Position numbers and translations under genes: made by a program. A DNA stretch of 33,678 nucleotides from Cyanobium sp. (GTDB lineage Bacteria > Cyanobacteriota > Cyanobacteriia > PCC-6307 > Cyanobiaceae), in NCBI GenBank assembly GCA_014191755.1, contig BJHE01000023.1:1-33678 (forward strand), in the 5' to 3' direction. This document shows positions 16,459 through 25,187 of the stretch, one piece after another (the stretch's first letter is position 1; the number at the start of each line of letters is the position of its first letter). A model generated the notes under the pieces. The model saw nothing but the letters and a program-made list of their open reading frames with translations. It made no database searches and was not told the origin of the DNA.

Positions 16459-18101
16459 CGGGCGGCGGCGAGGCCCCAGCGCTGCAGGGCGCGGCCAGCG
16501 GGCACAACGGGGGAGCTGGGCGAAGAATCCTGCTGCGACCGGCCGTCCCCCTGCTGGTGCTGCTGCCCTCCCTGGTGCTGCTGCCGCTGCTCGGCATCCT
16601 GCCCTTTCTGGCCCATGGCGGCGGCCTCGATCTGCTCTGCCAGTTCGCCCTTGCAGCCGTCACGCCCTCGCTCGATCCGCTGGTGCTCCGTTCTGCCCTC
16701 ACCGGCCTGGCCACCACCGTGGGCATGGCCCTGCTGGGCTGGGCCGCCAGCCTGGTGCTGGGCCTGCTGCTGGGGCTGGCCAGCTCCCGCACGCTCTGGC
16801 GGAGCTGCTGGGGCCAGCTCTGGCCGGCGGGACTGATCAGGCGCCTGCTGGCGATTCCGCGCGCCATCCATGAGCTCCTCTGGGGCCTGCTGCTGCTGCA
16901 GCTGGTGGGCCTGCAGCCGGTGGTGGCGGTGGTGGCGATCGCCATCCCCTTCGGCGCCCTGGTGGCCCGGGTGGTGGCGGACCTGCTCGACGGGCTCGAC
17001 ACCGGCCGCCTCGATGCCCTGCGGCTCGCTGGCGCTCCGGCCCCGGCGGCCCTGCTCACCGCCCTAGGCCCGCCGCTGCTGCCGGGGCTGCTCAGCTACG
17101 GCGGCTATCGGCTGGAATGCGCCCTGCGCAGCGCCACCCTGCTGGGGGTGTTCGGCCTCGGTGGCCTCGGCACCGACCTCAAGCTCACGCTGCAGTCGCT
17201 GGAGTTCCACGAATTGTGGACGGGGCTCTGGTTGTTGCTGGCCGTGATGCTGGCCCTGGAAACAGGTCTGGGGCGGCTACGGCGCCGCTGGCTGATGCCC
17301 CGCCGGCTCGGGCTGAGCCGGGCCGGCGGGGGTCGGGCCGGGGTGGGGGTGCGGGCCCGGGAGATGGTGTTGGCCATGGCCGCCCTGTTGCCGCTGAGCA
17401 TCGGGGTCGCCTGGGCGTTGGGGGTGGATCCCCGCGCCCTGCTGGCCTGGCAGCCGTTGCAGGGTGTGGGCGGCAGTGGCTGGATTGATGGCGGCCAGTT
17501 GCTGGCCCTGCCCTGGCCTGCCCTGATCGGCGGCACCCTGGCCCTGACCCTGCTGGCGGCGGTTCTTGCGGTGGGACTGCCGCCCCTGCAGCTGCTGGTG
17601 AGCGCCCCCTGGCCGCCGGCTCGCCTGCTGGTGCGGCTCTCCTGGGCCCTGGCCCGGCTCTGGCCGCCACCGCTCACGGCCCTGCTGCTGCTGCTGTTGC
17701 TGCAGCCGGGGGTGGTGACCGCAGCCCTGGCCATGGGCCTGCACAACGCCGGCATCCTGGGCCGCCTGCTGGCCGAGGCCCTGGCCGATGGGTCGCCCGC
17801 CAACGAACAGGCCCTCGCCAGCGGTGGCGTTGGGCCGCGGCTGGCCCTGCTTTATGGGCGCTATCCGGCGATCGCGCGTCCCTATCTCGCCTATGGCGCC
17901 TATCGCGCCGATGTGCTGCTGCGCGAAACCGTGGTGGTGGGCATGGTGGGGGCCACAGGCCTGGGCAGCCAACTGCTGGAGAGCCTCAGCAGCTTCGCCT
18001 GGGACCAACTGCTGGCCCTGGTGGCCGTGTATGCCCTGCTCACCCTGCTAGGGGAGGAGCTCAGCGACCGGGTGCGGCGACGGTTGCTGCAGGGGGCTTG
18101 A
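16455..18101 (+). CDS. phnE: phosphonate/phosphite ABC transporter permease, fused double domain
   Basis: The 548-residue protein contains two PhnE-type permease domains in tandem, each with about six hydrophobic segments. The first has the coupling loop LDALRLAGAPAPAALLTALG near residues 190-210 and ends around ELWTGLWLLLAVMLAL. The second starts with MVLAMAALLPLSIGVAWAL and has the coupling loop EQALASGGVGPRLALLYGRY near 455, followed by GMVGATGLGSQLLESLSSF. A typical PhnE is about 270 residues and works as a dimer; here both halves are in one chain. ATG overlaps the phnC stop. No C-P lyase, phosphonatase or phosphite dehydrogenase gene follows; the next gene is convergent after 54 bases. 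Confidence 0.92.
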   Translation: MTGGGEAPALQGAASGHNGGAGRRILLRPAVPLLVLLPSLVLLPLLGILPFLAHGGGLDLLCQFALAAVTPSLDPLVLRSALTGLATTVGMALLGWAASLVLGLLLGLASSRTLWRSCWGQLWPAGLIRRLLAIPRAIHELLWGLLLLQLVGLQPVVAVVAIAIPFGALVARVVADLLDGLDTGRLDALRLAGAPAPAALLTALGPPLLPGLLSYGGYRLECALRSATLLGVFGLGGLGTDLKLTLQSLEFHELWTGLWLLLAVMLALETGLGRLRRRWLMPRRLGLSRAGGGRAGVGVRAREMVLAMAALLPLSIGVAWALGVDPRALLAWQPLQGVGGSGWIDGGQLLALPWPALIGGTLALTLLAAVLAVGLPPLQLLVSAPWPPARLLVRLSWALARLWPPPLTALLLLLLLQPGVVTAALAMGLHNAGILGRLLAEALADGSPANEQALASGGVGPRLALLYGRYPAIARPYLAYGAYRADVLLRETVVVGMVGATGLGSQLLESLSSFAWDQLLALVAVYALLTLLGEELSDRVRRRLLQGA

Positions 18102-18155
18102 TCCGGCGGGCGAGGCCAGGTTGCAGGGGGGGCTGCGGCAGCGAAGCGCCAGGGG

Positions 18156-21100
18156 TCAGCCGGCGGCCTGCCGACTCACCACCCGGTTGCGGCCCTGGCG
18201 TTTGGCCTCGTACAGGCAGTCATCGGCGAGTTGCAGCAGCTGGTCGCCATCACACTCTGGAAACGACTCCGGATCCCACAGCGCCACCCCGAAGCTCACC
18301 GAGAGGGGCATGCCCTCGCCACCGTCGGGGCCGGGCACCCGGGTATGCAGCACCGCCTGCCGCAGCCGTTCGCAGATCCTCAGGGCCTCGGGGCCGTCGA
18401 CCTTGGGCAGGATCAGGGCAAACTCCTCACCGCCCAGCCTGGCCACCACATCGCTGCTGCTGCGCCGGTCGGAATTGAGGATCTTGGCCACCTCCTTCAA
18501 CCAGGCATCGCCGTAAGCGTGGCCGAGGGTGTCGTTCACCTGCTTGAAACCGTCGATGTCGACCAGGGCCAGGGCAAGGCTGTCGTTGTTCAGCTTGGCG
18601 GCGTTGACCTGGGACCTGAGGAAGGAATCGAAGCTGCGCCGGTTGGGCACGTTGGTGAGGGGATCGAGCAGGGCCATATGTTTGGCCCGCTTACTCTCGA
18701 AGGTGTAGAATAGCAGACTGAGCAGGCTGCTCATCGAGCAGATTCTCTGGATTTGCTCATCGCTGAAGCTGCTCGCACCCCGAAGGGCGATGGTGAGTAC
18801 CGGGATCGAGATGCCGCGCGAATCGAGCCGCAGACCGAGATAGTCGTTGCAGTTCTGCTCTTTCAGTTTCGACAGGAATGGGAACAGCACCTCCCGCTGG
18901 CTGCCCAGCCGCTGGCGGAAGAGCTTAACCTTGGTGGCAAGGTGGTGGAGCGGGCTGGCCAGGTGCTCCTCGCGCTCGAGAAAGGAGCGGTCCATGCGCT
19001 GGGTGGTGACCTCACCGGGCTTGTTGTGATTCCAGACATATTGACTGCAATCGATGTCAGCATCATCCGGCAGGAAGGCCAGGGAGAGCCTCAGGATGTC
19101 GAGGCCCCAACTCTTGAGTTCGTTCACGAACAGCAGCAGGAATTCCTCGAAGCTCCTCAACTCGAACCATTTGTCGAGGATATAGCGCTCCAGGGGCACG
19201 CCGCCGCTGCCATCAGCGCCCGGTGCCGGGGCCTCCAGCAGACGGTCGGAGGAGCGGAGCTTGGTCACCATCGCCTCGATCGCCTCGGCCGAACTCCAGG
19301 GGGAGTCGGTGAGAAAGCCCGCGACGGCCTTCCACTCCATCGGCCGGGCGATCAGGTAGCCCTGCAGCCCATCCGTGCCCAGCCGGATCGCTGCGGCAAG
19401 GTCGCCATGGTCGTCCACGCCCTCGGCCACCACGGTTTTACCGAGGGCATGCACCGTGTCGATGAAGGAACCGAGATAGCGCTGCATGCGGAAGGAATCC
19501 CCGAGCCCCTTCACCAGATCGATGTCGAGCTTGATGGTGTCGTACCAGGCGGCGCAAATGCGCTGGTAATTGGAGAGACCCGAGCCGAAGTCATCGATCA
19601 GGATCCGGAAGTTGAGCTCCTTGATCAGCCGTTCCGAGGCGGCATTCACGCTGTCCCTGTGCTGGCCCCGGCCGGGGGTTTCCGTGAGTTCGAGGCAGAT
19701 GCGCGAACTGTCGATCTTGTGTTCGCCCAGACAAGCGATCAGTTGGTCGAGACGACTGGGGCTGGCAATCGAATCAATGCTGATGTTGATTGAGAGGTAG
19801 TCGATTCGCTGGCGCAGTAAGGGGGTTGCCTCCAGGCTTCTCTGCAGGCCGGCCACCCGCGCGATCACCAGGGCGTCGATCTGGTGGGTGATGCCCAGTT
19901 CATGGGCGATGCGGATCAGTTCCCCGGTCGGCTGTTCCTGCAGCAGCGGCGTCCGGAATCGGATCAACACTTCAAGGCCGAATTGGCCGGGATTGGCGAG
20001 CAGCAGGATGGGCTGCACGTGCAGATCGATATCCTCGCTGCGGAGTTGACGCAGGGCGTCGCGGATAGCGTTGGCCTGCCGCACCTGGCTCGCGTCGCTG
20101 GCCTCGATCAGGCGGATGCTCGATCCGGCTTCGGCGGCCAAGATCTCCCCGAAGCCATGGTTCTGGAGGATGGTGGCCCCTTCGGTTCCCGGCCGCAGCC
20201 GCTGACCGGTAACCACGATGTCGTCGTCGCGCAGCAGCCCTTGGAACTGCCGCTGAATGGCGGCACTCACGCTGCTCTGGAGCTCGTACAGCAGCAGCCG
20301 GTCTTGATCGGGATCCGGCTCCTTGCCCCCCATCACCTGCAGGCCCGGGTGATCGCCGCAACGGGTGAGGATGGCCGCCAGGCGCGTCTCCGAGGCCCGA
20401 TAACAGCGCACCCGCGGGCCGGAGCCGGGATGGTGCTTCACGGCCTCGCAGGCCGCCTGGAACAACTGGGCGATCTCCCCGTCGGGCAGGAAGGCCCGTT
20501 GGCGTTCCAGCAGCCTCAGGGTCACGATGGTGAGTAGGCAGGGTGGGCCATTCCCAGCTGAGTCCAGCAGTGCCGGATCCTGCAGGTCATGTTCGAGGGC
20601 GGTGCGGGAGAGCAGACCGGTCTGTCGGTCCTGCCAGAGGCGGTTGAGGATCTGGTGCTGGCGGCGGGCCTGTCGTTCCGACCGGTAGGCCAGCAGGCCG
20701 CTCAGGATCATCAGCAGGCCTCCCAGGGGCCAAACGAGCGCCCCAGCGAGCGGGTTGCGCGGCCACTCCAGGTTCAGCGGCTCCGGGACAGGGGCCAGCC
20801 TCAGCAGGTTGCGGTGAACCGGATCCGCCAGCACGCGCACCTGGGGCGGGCGGTTGTCGCTCAGGCAGATGATGTCCGGTTCGGCCAGGCGTTCTCGCCC
20901 TTGTCCATCCCCTTCGACCGCGCGGCCCGTCGCGGGGACAGGGCTGGCTCCGGGGGAGATGGCGGACTCGATTCCGGTTTGCCGCCCCGGGGTATCGGCC
21001 GGCGGGGTGGGATTCAGACCAAGGGCCCTAAAGCCGCCCAGCTGGCCCGATCGGCTGGCGACCTGCCGGGCCTCGCCCGTGCCGGCAGCGACCTGCACGA

Positions 21101-21269
21101 ACAAAAGCCGGGAGGCCTCCAGAACCCGGCAGAGGCGTTCGGCGGCTTGTTCAAGGCGGCGTCGCTGCTGGACCGCCTCCTGTAACTGGACGGACTGATT
21201 GAAAATGACCGCAACCGCGGTGGTGGCGATCACCCCAGCAGCCAGGATGCCGTAGGTGCGCCTGTACAT
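18156..21269 (-). CDS. membrane GGDEF-EAL-GGDEF cyclic-di-GMP signalling protein
   Basis: 1037 residues from ATG 21269 (MYRRTYGILAAGVIATTAVA). The first membrane segment is at about 7-25 and the second near 173-195 (GALVWPLGGLLMILSGLLAY), enclosing a periplasmic sensor region. A degenerate GGDEF-like region begins near 215 (DRQTGLLSRTALEHDL) without a GGDEF motif. The EAL domain spans about 390-640; EAL itself is LEVLIRF, with the catalytic-type motifs ELTE, DDFGSG, KLDIDLVKG, EGVD and LQGYLIARP retained. A helical linker of about 200 residues precedes a C-terminal GGDEF domain (about 870-1035) with an active-type GGEEF. Its inhibitory RxxD site is absent. The protein may make and degrade c-di-GMP; the signal sensed is unknown. 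It is divergent from the gene at 21446. Confidence 0.9.
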   Translation of the reverse strand: MYRRTYGILAAGVIATTAVAVIFNQSVQLQEAVQQRRRLEQAAERLCRVLEASRLLFVQVAAGTGEARQVASRSGQLGGFRALGLNPTPPADTPGRQTGIESAISPGASPVPATGRAVEGDGQGRERLAEPDIICLSDNRPPQVRVLADPVHRNLLRLAPVPEPLNLEWPRNPLAGALVWPLGGLLMILSGLLAYRSERQARRQHQILNRLWQDRQTGLLSRTALEHDLQDPALLDSAGNGPPCLLTIVTLRLLERQRAFLPDGEIAQLFQAACEAVKHHPGSGPRVRCYRASETRLAAILTRCGDHPGLQVMGGKEPDPDQDRLLLYELQSSVSAAIQRQFQGLLRDDDIVVTGQRLRPGTEGATILQNHGFGEILAAEAGSSIRLIEASDASQVRQANAIRDALRQLRSEDIDLHVQPILLLANPGQFGLEVLIRFRTPLLQEQPTGELIRIAHELGITHQIDALVIARVAGLQRSLEATPLLRQRIDYLSINISIDSIASPSRLDQLIACLGEHKIDSSRICLELTETPGRGQHRDSVNAASERLIKELNFRILIDDFGSGLSNYQRICAAWYDTIKLDIDLVKGLGDSFRMQRYLGSFIDTVHALGKTVVAEGVDDHGDLAAAIRLGTDGLQGYLIARPMEWKAVAGFLTDSPWSSAEAIEAMVTKLRSSDRLLEAPAPGADGSGGVPLERYILDKWFELRSFEEFLLLFVNELKSWGLDILRLSLAFLPDDADIDCSQYVWNHNKPGEVTTQRMDRSFLEREEHLASPLHHLATKVKLFRQRLGSQREVLFPFLSKLKEQNCNDYLGLRLDSRGISIPVLTIALRGASSFSDEQIQRICSMSSLLSLLFYTFESKRAKHMALLDPLTNVPNRRSFDSFLRSQVNAAKLNNDSLALALVDIDGFKQVNDTLGHAYGDAWLKEVAKILNSDRRSSSDVVARLGGEEFALILPKVDGPEALRICERLRQAVLHTRVPGPDGGEGMPLSVSFGVALWDPESFPECDGDQLLQLADDCLYEAKRQGRNRVVSRQAAG

Positions 21270-21445
21270 CGACTGGCGTCTTTGCCGACAAATTAGCGAT
21301 CCACAGGCTAGCCCTTGTCGAGGTCTGGGCTCTGGGCTCTTGGCTCTTGGCATGGCCCCTGGGATCGTTATTCAGATTCGCTCCTCTGCCCCGGCCCACC
21401 CGTGACCCCTTCCCCGATCGATCCCGTGCCCTTGAGCGCCGCGCC

Positions 21446-24028
21446 ATGGGTCGGCTGAGGTCAGGCCCATCGAGGGGCGCTCCGACGCGTCGTGGCTGGC
21501 GTGCCGCGTTGCCCTGGGGGCTGCTGGCGCTAGCCCTGCTCTCGCTGCTTCCGGGCTCCCTCCCGGCGGGCTCCACCACGCCACCCAGAACGGGTCGGGT
21601 CGCCGTTTCGTCCTATTCCTTGGTTCAACGGGCTCCCTTCAACCGGCCCGACTTCTATCCGCTGGATCGCCGCCCCGATCAGGCTCTCTACAGGCCCCAC
21701 GCCGACTGGATCGGCAGGCTGATCCTGCCGGAGCCGGCCGAGGCCGCCGCCAGCGCTGAGGACTGGGTCTGGCTGCAGGTGGAGCAGGCTCCTGCCGCCG
21801 CTGCCCACCTGGTGGGGCGCCGGCTTCCCCTGGCCTGGTCGGATCAGCCCCGGTTGCGGGCCCTGGTGGGGCTGCTCACCACGGACATCCACCTCGGTGC
21901 CGAGGCCCGCTCCCTGGCGGCCCAGGGCAACGTGGTGCCCTGGCGGCTTAATGGCCGCTCCCGAGTCGGGCCGCTCCAGTCCCTGGCTGGTGCCCGCCCC
22001 GAGGACGACCTCAGCGTGCGGTTGGAGGGTGTGGAGCTGGCTGCCGCCGCCGGCCTCCGCGCCCCTCAGCCGGCCCTTGGGGAGGGGCCGGTGCTGCGGA
22101 TCCCGACTCCGCCGGTGCAGATCACAGGGCGTTGGATGGCCCGGGTGCGGCTGGTGAAGGCCCTGCAGGGGAGGGAGGGGGCCGGCGGCGATCTGTTCGT
22201 GGTGCGGCACTACGACCCCCGCAGCCACAGCTATCGGGGGCCCCAGGAAACGGTGCGCATCCCCAGCCAGCCCCCCAACCGGGATGGGCGGCGGTTCTTC
22301 GAGACCACCGGTCTGCTCGACCACCCGATCGGCGCCGAGGGATGGACCGTCTACGGGGCACCGGCGGCGGATGGCCTGTTTACGGTGCAGGCGTTGCTGC
22401 CCCAGGCCCTGGTGCAGCTGAGCCCCGATGGGCAGCTGCTGGGCACCGCCGCGGGCCTCGGCCAGATCGCCCGGGGCAACTGGAACGCCGCGGCCAACCG
22501 GCGCGGCAGCTTCCGCCGCACCGCCCTTGAGCCCGATGGAATGGCGCGGCCCTGGGCGATCGGCGACCATGCCCTGCTCATCCACGCCTTCGGCGGCATC
22601 GGCGGGCCCGGCGGTGAGCCCACACCGGGCTTCACCGTGACAGGCCATTTTTCCTTCGGCGAGGCGGAGGTGATCGCCGACCCCTTTGGCGGTGAGCCGC
22701 GCTTCGACCTGCGTTACCACCAGATCTACGCCAACAATCCCGATGGGATCGTGGCCGGCAGCCAGGAATGGAGTGCCTGGAGCGGCGATCTGCAGCGGGG
22801 CTGGCTGGGGCTGCGGCCGATCTCGGATGTGTTGGTGCGGCAGGATCCAGAGCTGCTGGCGGCGCTGCGGCTCCAGGCTGAGGTGATGATGGCCCGCTAT
22901 CGCAGCGGTGATGGCCGCGGCGTGGCGGCGGTCACGGCCACCACCTCCTGCGTGCAGGATTCGGCCCAGGCCCTCTGGACCACGGTGGAGTTGCTGCGCC
23001 AGGGCCTGTTGTCAGGTCCTTCCCCTTCGGCCAGCCATGCTGGCGGGGAATCCCTGAAGCGGGCCATCGAGGCGGTGCTGGTGCCCTTCGGCATCGTGCG
23101 CCCCGACTGGCACGGCAATGCGGAGCTGATTGCCACCGCCCTGCGGGCGGCGGACCGGGCCGGACCGGGCTCCGGGGTGGGCGGTGTGGTGGGCAGTGGG
23201 GTGGGTGCCCCCGGCTCGGCTGCGGCTCCTGCTGCGGGGCCGGTTGCGAGGCCCCCTGTGGGGCCGATTGTGGGGCCGCTTGTGCGCCCCTTCCAGCGCG
23301 GTCAGAGCCCCCTCGATGCTCTGCTCAGCCTCCATTCGATCCTGCCTCGCCGCGGCCACGATGCCTTTGCGGCCCTGTTCCTGCAGCGCGGCGCGCCCCT
23401 GTGGATCCTGCGCACCAACCAGATCCCCGGCGCCAGTCCCCGCTACGAACCCCTCGCGCCCACCCTGTTGCTGGGCCGCCTGCCGCTGGTGGGGGAGCTG
23501 CAGCGCCGCCTGGCTGATGGCTTGCTGGCCCCCCTGGATGCCCGCCAGGTGGGCCTCTGCCTGCTGGGATTCGCGCTCTATGCGGCGGTGGCCCTGGCCC
23601 TGGGCCTCGGTTCCGGTTTCCTGGAGCCACACCACCCCTGGCCCCGGCCGCGGCGCCTGGTGAGCGCGGCCGCCGCCCTGCTGCCGATGCCCGCCCTGGG
23701 GGAGGAGTTGGTGTTCCGGGGGGCCCTATTGCCCCACCCGGGCGAAGGCATGCCCTGGCCGCAGCTGCTGGCCTGGAGCGCCCTGGGCATTGGGCTGTTC
23801 GTGCTCTATCATCCCCTGGCCGGGCGGCTCTGGTACCGCCGGGCCGAGCGGGTGTTCCACGATCCCCGCTTTTTGCTACAGACGGCCCTGCTGGGGGTGG
23901 CCGCCACCGTGCTGTATGAGGTCAGCGGCTCCCTTTGGCCCGCCGTGCTGCTGCATGCCGTGACGGTGTTGGTTTGGCTGGAGCGGCTGGGGGGGCGCCA
24001 GCATCTGGCGGTGGGGCCCGCAGGCTGA
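21446..24028 (+). CDS. CPBP/CAAX-type intramembrane protease fused to a long N-terminal domain
   Basis: 860 residues from ATG 21446. A signal anchor (WRAALPWGLLALALLSLLPG) is near residues 18-42. The next 600 residues have no recognised domain; marked segments are YHQIYANNPDGIVAGSQEWS and VTATTSCVQDSAQALWTTVE. A Gly/Pro/Val-rich linker (about 570-615) leads to a membrane domain with CPBP protease motifs: GEELVFRG (EExxxR) near 751, FVLYHP (FxxxH) near 785, and LLHAV near 835, where the usual HxxxN/D ends in Val. CPBP members are glutamate-type intramembrane proteases or immunity and anchoring proteins; activity here is uncertain because of the altered third motif. The frame is open to 21347, but the ATG fits the leader. 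It is convergent with the OYE gene, 10 bases away. Confidence 0.75.
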   Translation: MGRLRSGPSRGAPTRRGWRAALPWGLLALALLSLLPGSLPAGSTTPPRTGRVAVSSYSLVQRAPFNRPDFYPLDRRPDQALYRPHADWIGRLILPEPAEAAASAEDWVWLQVEQAPAAAAHLVGRRLPLAWSDQPRLRALVGLLTTDIHLGAEARSLAAQGNVVPWRLNGRSRVGPLQSLAGARPEDDLSVRLEGVELAAAAGLRAPQPALGEGPVLRIPTPPVQITGRWMARVRLVKALQGREGAGGDLFVVRHYDPRSHSYRGPQETVRIPSQPPNRDGRRFFETTGLLDHPIGAEGWTVYGAPAADGLFTVQALLPQALVQLSPDGQLLGTAAGLGQIARGNWNAAANRRGSFRRTALEPDGMARPWAIGDHALLIHAFGGIGGPGGEPTPGFTVTGHFSFGEAEVIADPFGGEPRFDLRYHQIYANNPDGIVAGSQEWSAWSGDLQRGWLGLRPISDVLVRQDPELLAALRLQAEVMMARYRSGDGRGVAAVTATTSCVQDSAQALWTTVELLRQGLLSGPSPSASHAGGESLKRAIEAVLVPFGIVRPDWHGNAELIATALRAADRAGPGSGVGGVVGSGVGAPGSAAAPAAGPVARPPVGPIVGPLVRPFQRGQSPLDALLSLHSILPRRGHDAFAALFLQRGAPLWILRTNQIPGASPRYEPLAPTLLLGRLPLVGELQRRLADGLLAPLDARQVGLCLLGFALYAAVALALGLGSGFLEPHHPWPRPRRLVSAAAALLPMPALGEELVFRGALLPHPGEGMPWPQLLAWSALGIGLFVLYHPLAGRLWYRRAERVFHDPRFLLQTALLGVAATVLYEVSGSLWPAVLLHAVTVLVWLERLGGRQHLAVGPAG

Positions 24029-24038
24029 GCTGCGGCGA

Positions 24039-25115
24039 TCAGCCCGCCACGAGCTCGGCCAGGGTGGGGTAGTCGATGTAGCCCACGGGCCCCGGCGTGT
24101 AGAAGGTAGCTGGATCGGCCGCCTGGAGGGGCGCCCCGGCGGCGATGCGGGCGGGCAGGTCGGGGTTGGCGAGGAAGGCCTGCCCGAAGGCCACCGCATC
24201 GATCAGGCCGGCCCCGATCGCGGCCGAGGCCTCGGCGGCGGTGTAGCCCATGTTGGCGATCAGGGGCCCCTGGAAGTGCTGCCGCACGGGGGTGAGCACA
24301 TCCCCATGCTGCTTAGCGGCGAAGTCGCCGCGCATCAGGTGCAGGTAGGCCAGCCCGCAGCCGTTGAGGCGCTCGGCCAGCCAGGTGATCAGGCCGATCG
24401 GATCGCTGTCGGCGATGGAGTTGTAGCTGTTCAGTGGCGAGAGGCGCAGGCCCACCAGGGGGGATTCCTGGCGAACCGCATCGATCACCTCCAGCAGCAG
24501 CCGGGCCCGGTGTTCGATCGGGCCGCCGTAACGACCGCTGCGGTGATTGCTGCCATCCCGCAGGAACTGATCGAGCAGGTAGCCGTTGGCGCCGTGAACC
24601 TCCACCCCGTCGAAGCCGGCGGCGGTGGCGTTGCGGGCGGCGTGGCGGAAGCCCTCCACGATGGTTGGCAGCTCATCGTCGGCGAGTTCGCGGGGCACGG
24701 CGTAGGGCTGTTTGCCCGCGGGGGTGCGCACTTCATCGTCTGTGATCGCGATCGCACTCGGAGCCACCGGCTGGCGGCCGGCGTTGAGCAGGGGATGGCA
24801 GGCCCGGCCGCCGTGCCAGAGCTGCAGCACGATGCGCCCGCCGGCGGCATGCACCGCGTCGGTGCTGAGTCGCCACCCCTCCACCTGGGCCTGGGAATGG
24901 ATGCCAGGCTCGTGCCAGAAGGCCGAGTTGCCCTCCATCACCATCGTGGCCTCGGCGATCAGCAGACCGGCGCTGGCCCGCTGGGAGTAGTACGTGGCGA
25001 CCAAGGGGCCGGGTACGTGGTCGTCGTCGGCGCGGCAGCGGGTGAGCGGGGCGTGGATCACCCGGTTGGGCAGCTCCAGATCACCGAGGGCTAGGGGGGT
25101 GAACAGGTCGGGCAT
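24039..25115 (-). CDS. Old Yellow Enzyme family ene-reductase (NemA-like)
   Basis: This is an FMN-dependent alkene reductase of 358 residues from ATG 25115 (MPDLFTPLALGDLELPNRVI). Family motifs are HAPLTRCRA at the start of the barrel, LQLWHGGRACHP, VEVHGANGYLLDQFLRDGSN (the substrate-binding His/Asn pair), HRSGRYGG, and the phosphate-binding loop near the end (IGAGLIDAVAFGQAFLANPD). Such enzymes reduce activated C=C bonds and some nitro compounds with NADPH; the physiological substrate is generally unknown. A GTG at 25139 would add eight residues. The FAD oxidoreductase gene ends 72 bases upstream on the same strand, so they may be cotranscribed. Confidence 0.95.
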   Translation of the reverse strand: MPDLFTPLALGDLELPNRVIHAPLTRCRADDDHVPGPLVATYYSQRASAGLLIAEATMVMEGNSAFWHEPGIHSQAQVEGWRLSTDAVHAAGGRIVLQLWHGGRACHPLLNAGRQPVAPSAIAITDDEVRTPAGKQPYAVPRELADDELPTIVEGFRHAARNATAAGFDGVEVHGANGYLLDQFLRDGSNHRSGRYGGPIEHRARLLLEVIDAVRQESPLVGLRLSPLNSYNSIADSDPIGLITWLAERLNGCGLAYLHLMRGDFAAKQHGDVLTPVRQHFQGPLIANMGYTAAEASAAIGAGLIDAVAFGQAFLANPDLPARIAAGAPLQAADPATFYTPGPVGYIDYPTLAELVAG

Positions 25116-25187
25116 GGGGGCGGCAGCAGGCAACGGCACGGGGTTGGCACCATGCTGAAGGAGATCCGATCGATTGGACAGCTTGGC

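Noticed and set aside
18753..19793. 346-codon plus-strand frame opposite the GGDEF/EAL gene
   Set aside because: Antisense to EAL and linker sequence that carry clear catalytic motifs on the other strand.
21530..22720. 396-codon minus-strand frame opposite the CPBP fusion gene
   Set aside because: Gly/Gln/His-rich shadow without motifs; the plus strand has a signal anchor and a continuous frame.
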